Assembly (NCBI RefSeq): GCF_011355085.1
Contig: NZ_VXCP01000034.1
Span: 1-64,000 of the forward strand
Length of the DNA stretch: 64,000 nucleotides
From: Pseudomonas akapageensis
Lineage (GTDB): Bacteria; Pseudomonadota; Gammaproteobacteria; Pseudomonadales; Pseudomonadaceae
Direction of reading: 5' to 3'
Shown one piece after another: positions 63,645 through 64,000 of the stretch. The translations under genes and the position numbers were made by a program. The notes below the pieces were generated by a model that worked only from the letters and a program-made list of their open reading frames with translations, ran no database searches and was not told where the DNA came from. Each line of letters begins with the position of its first letter. Position 1 is the first letter of the stretch.

Positions 63645-64000
63645 ATGTCGACCAACGAGCATTTGAGTGAGCTGATTCGCGCCAGGGATGTCGAGGCTTT
63701 TGATGTCTGGTCATTGCCCAGTTTCGATCCGCAGCAGCCAGAGCCTGAGCCCGAACCTGAGCCGGAAATCGAAGAAGAGATCGAGGAAGTTCCCCTTGAG
63801 GAGGTCCAGCCGCTGACCCTCGAGGAGCTCGAGAGCATTCGTCAGGAAGCCTGGAACGAGGGCTTTTCCACGGGCGAAAAAGAAGGTTTTCACAGTACAC
63901 AGCTCAAGGTCCGGCAAGAGGCTGAAGTGGCGCTCGCGGCCAAGCTCGCCAGCCTCGAAAGGTTGATGGGCAATCTGCTCGAACCCATTGCCGAACAAGA
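63645..64000 (+). CDS. fliH: Flagellar export regulator FliH (5' part, runs off the window)
   Basis: The first 118 codons of FliH, cut by the window end. The N-terminus MSTNEHLSELIRARDVEAFDVWSLPSF is followed by a proline/glutamate repeat tract (PEPEPEPEPEIEEEIEEVP, about 31-50) and the conserved LTLEELESIRQEAWNEGFSTGEKEGFHS, with the GxxxG-like EGF repeats before the export-ATPase-binding part. It regulates the FliI ATPase. The start is placed at ATG 63645. Confidence 0.93.
   Translation, partial: MSTNEHLSELIRARDVEAFDVWSLPSFDPQQPEPEPEPEPEIEEEIEEVPLEEVQPLTLEELESIRQEAWNEGFSTGEKEGFHSTQLKVRQEAEVALAAKLASLERLMGNLLEPIAEQ

Overview
The window is a chromosomal stretch from a GC-rich Pseudomonas, most likely of the P. 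fluorescens/putida/chlororaphis type. The evidence is the bkd operon beside an Lrp-type regulator, the FleQ/FleS/FleR flagellar cascade, the cheV-cheR-flgB order, the flgA-flgM-flgN-ycgR block, and Pseudomonas-style REP hairpins.

Left part (1-6300): a repeat cluster. Then a minus-strand operon encoding a phytanoyl-CoA dioxygenase-like protein and a polar amino-acid type ABC transporter, with a divergent LysR regulator. Then a plus-strand pair, a 2-oxoglutarate/Fe(II) oxygenase and a TylF-type O-methyltransferase. This pair is preceded by a sequence that fits the FliA (sigma-28) flagellar promoter, although it lies about 9 kb from the nearest recognised flagellar gene.

Central housekeeping part (6319-15122): the branched-chain 2-oxoacid dehydrogenase operon bkdA1-bkdA2-bkdB-lpdV (minus strand) with divergent bkdR, an inverted REP pair, a glutamine-synthetase-like gamma-glutamyl ligase, and an MFS transporter.

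Flagellar block 1 (15127-31569): ycgR, flgN, flgM and flgA on the minus strand; cheV, cheR and flgBCDEFGHIJKL on the plus strand. A small predicted secreted protein sits between flgE and flgF. Sigma-54 (GG-N10-GC) and sigma-28 promoters can be read directly at several transcription-unit starts.

Flagellin glycosylation island (31682-52076), between flgL and fliC: two very large multidomain glycosyltransferases flank a tightly coupled seven-gene CDP-sugar cluster (cytidylyltransferase, 4,6-dehydratase, epimerase, two C-methyltransferase-like proteins, reductase, CmcI-like protein). The cluster looks designed for a C-methyl-branched 6-deoxyhexose. Next come pseudaminic-acid genes pseC, pseF, a pseG-pseH fusion and pseI. 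The expected pseB is absent; only a 30-codon remnant that still overlaps the pseC start codon is left. A beta-ketoacyl-ACP synthase III homologue, a DUF115/Maf-like putative flagellin sugar transferase and a small unknown gene close the island.

Flagellar block 2 (52211-64000): fliC, flaG, fliD, fliS, a fliT-like gene, the regulators fleQ, fleS and fleR, then fliE, fliF, fliG and the 5' part of fliH, which runs off the window. Together the two blocks encode the hook-basal-body rod and hook, filament, chaperones, anti-sigma factor, chemotaxis adaptation, c-di-GMP brake and master regulators. The island between them supplies the sugars and transferases likely to decorate the flagellin.
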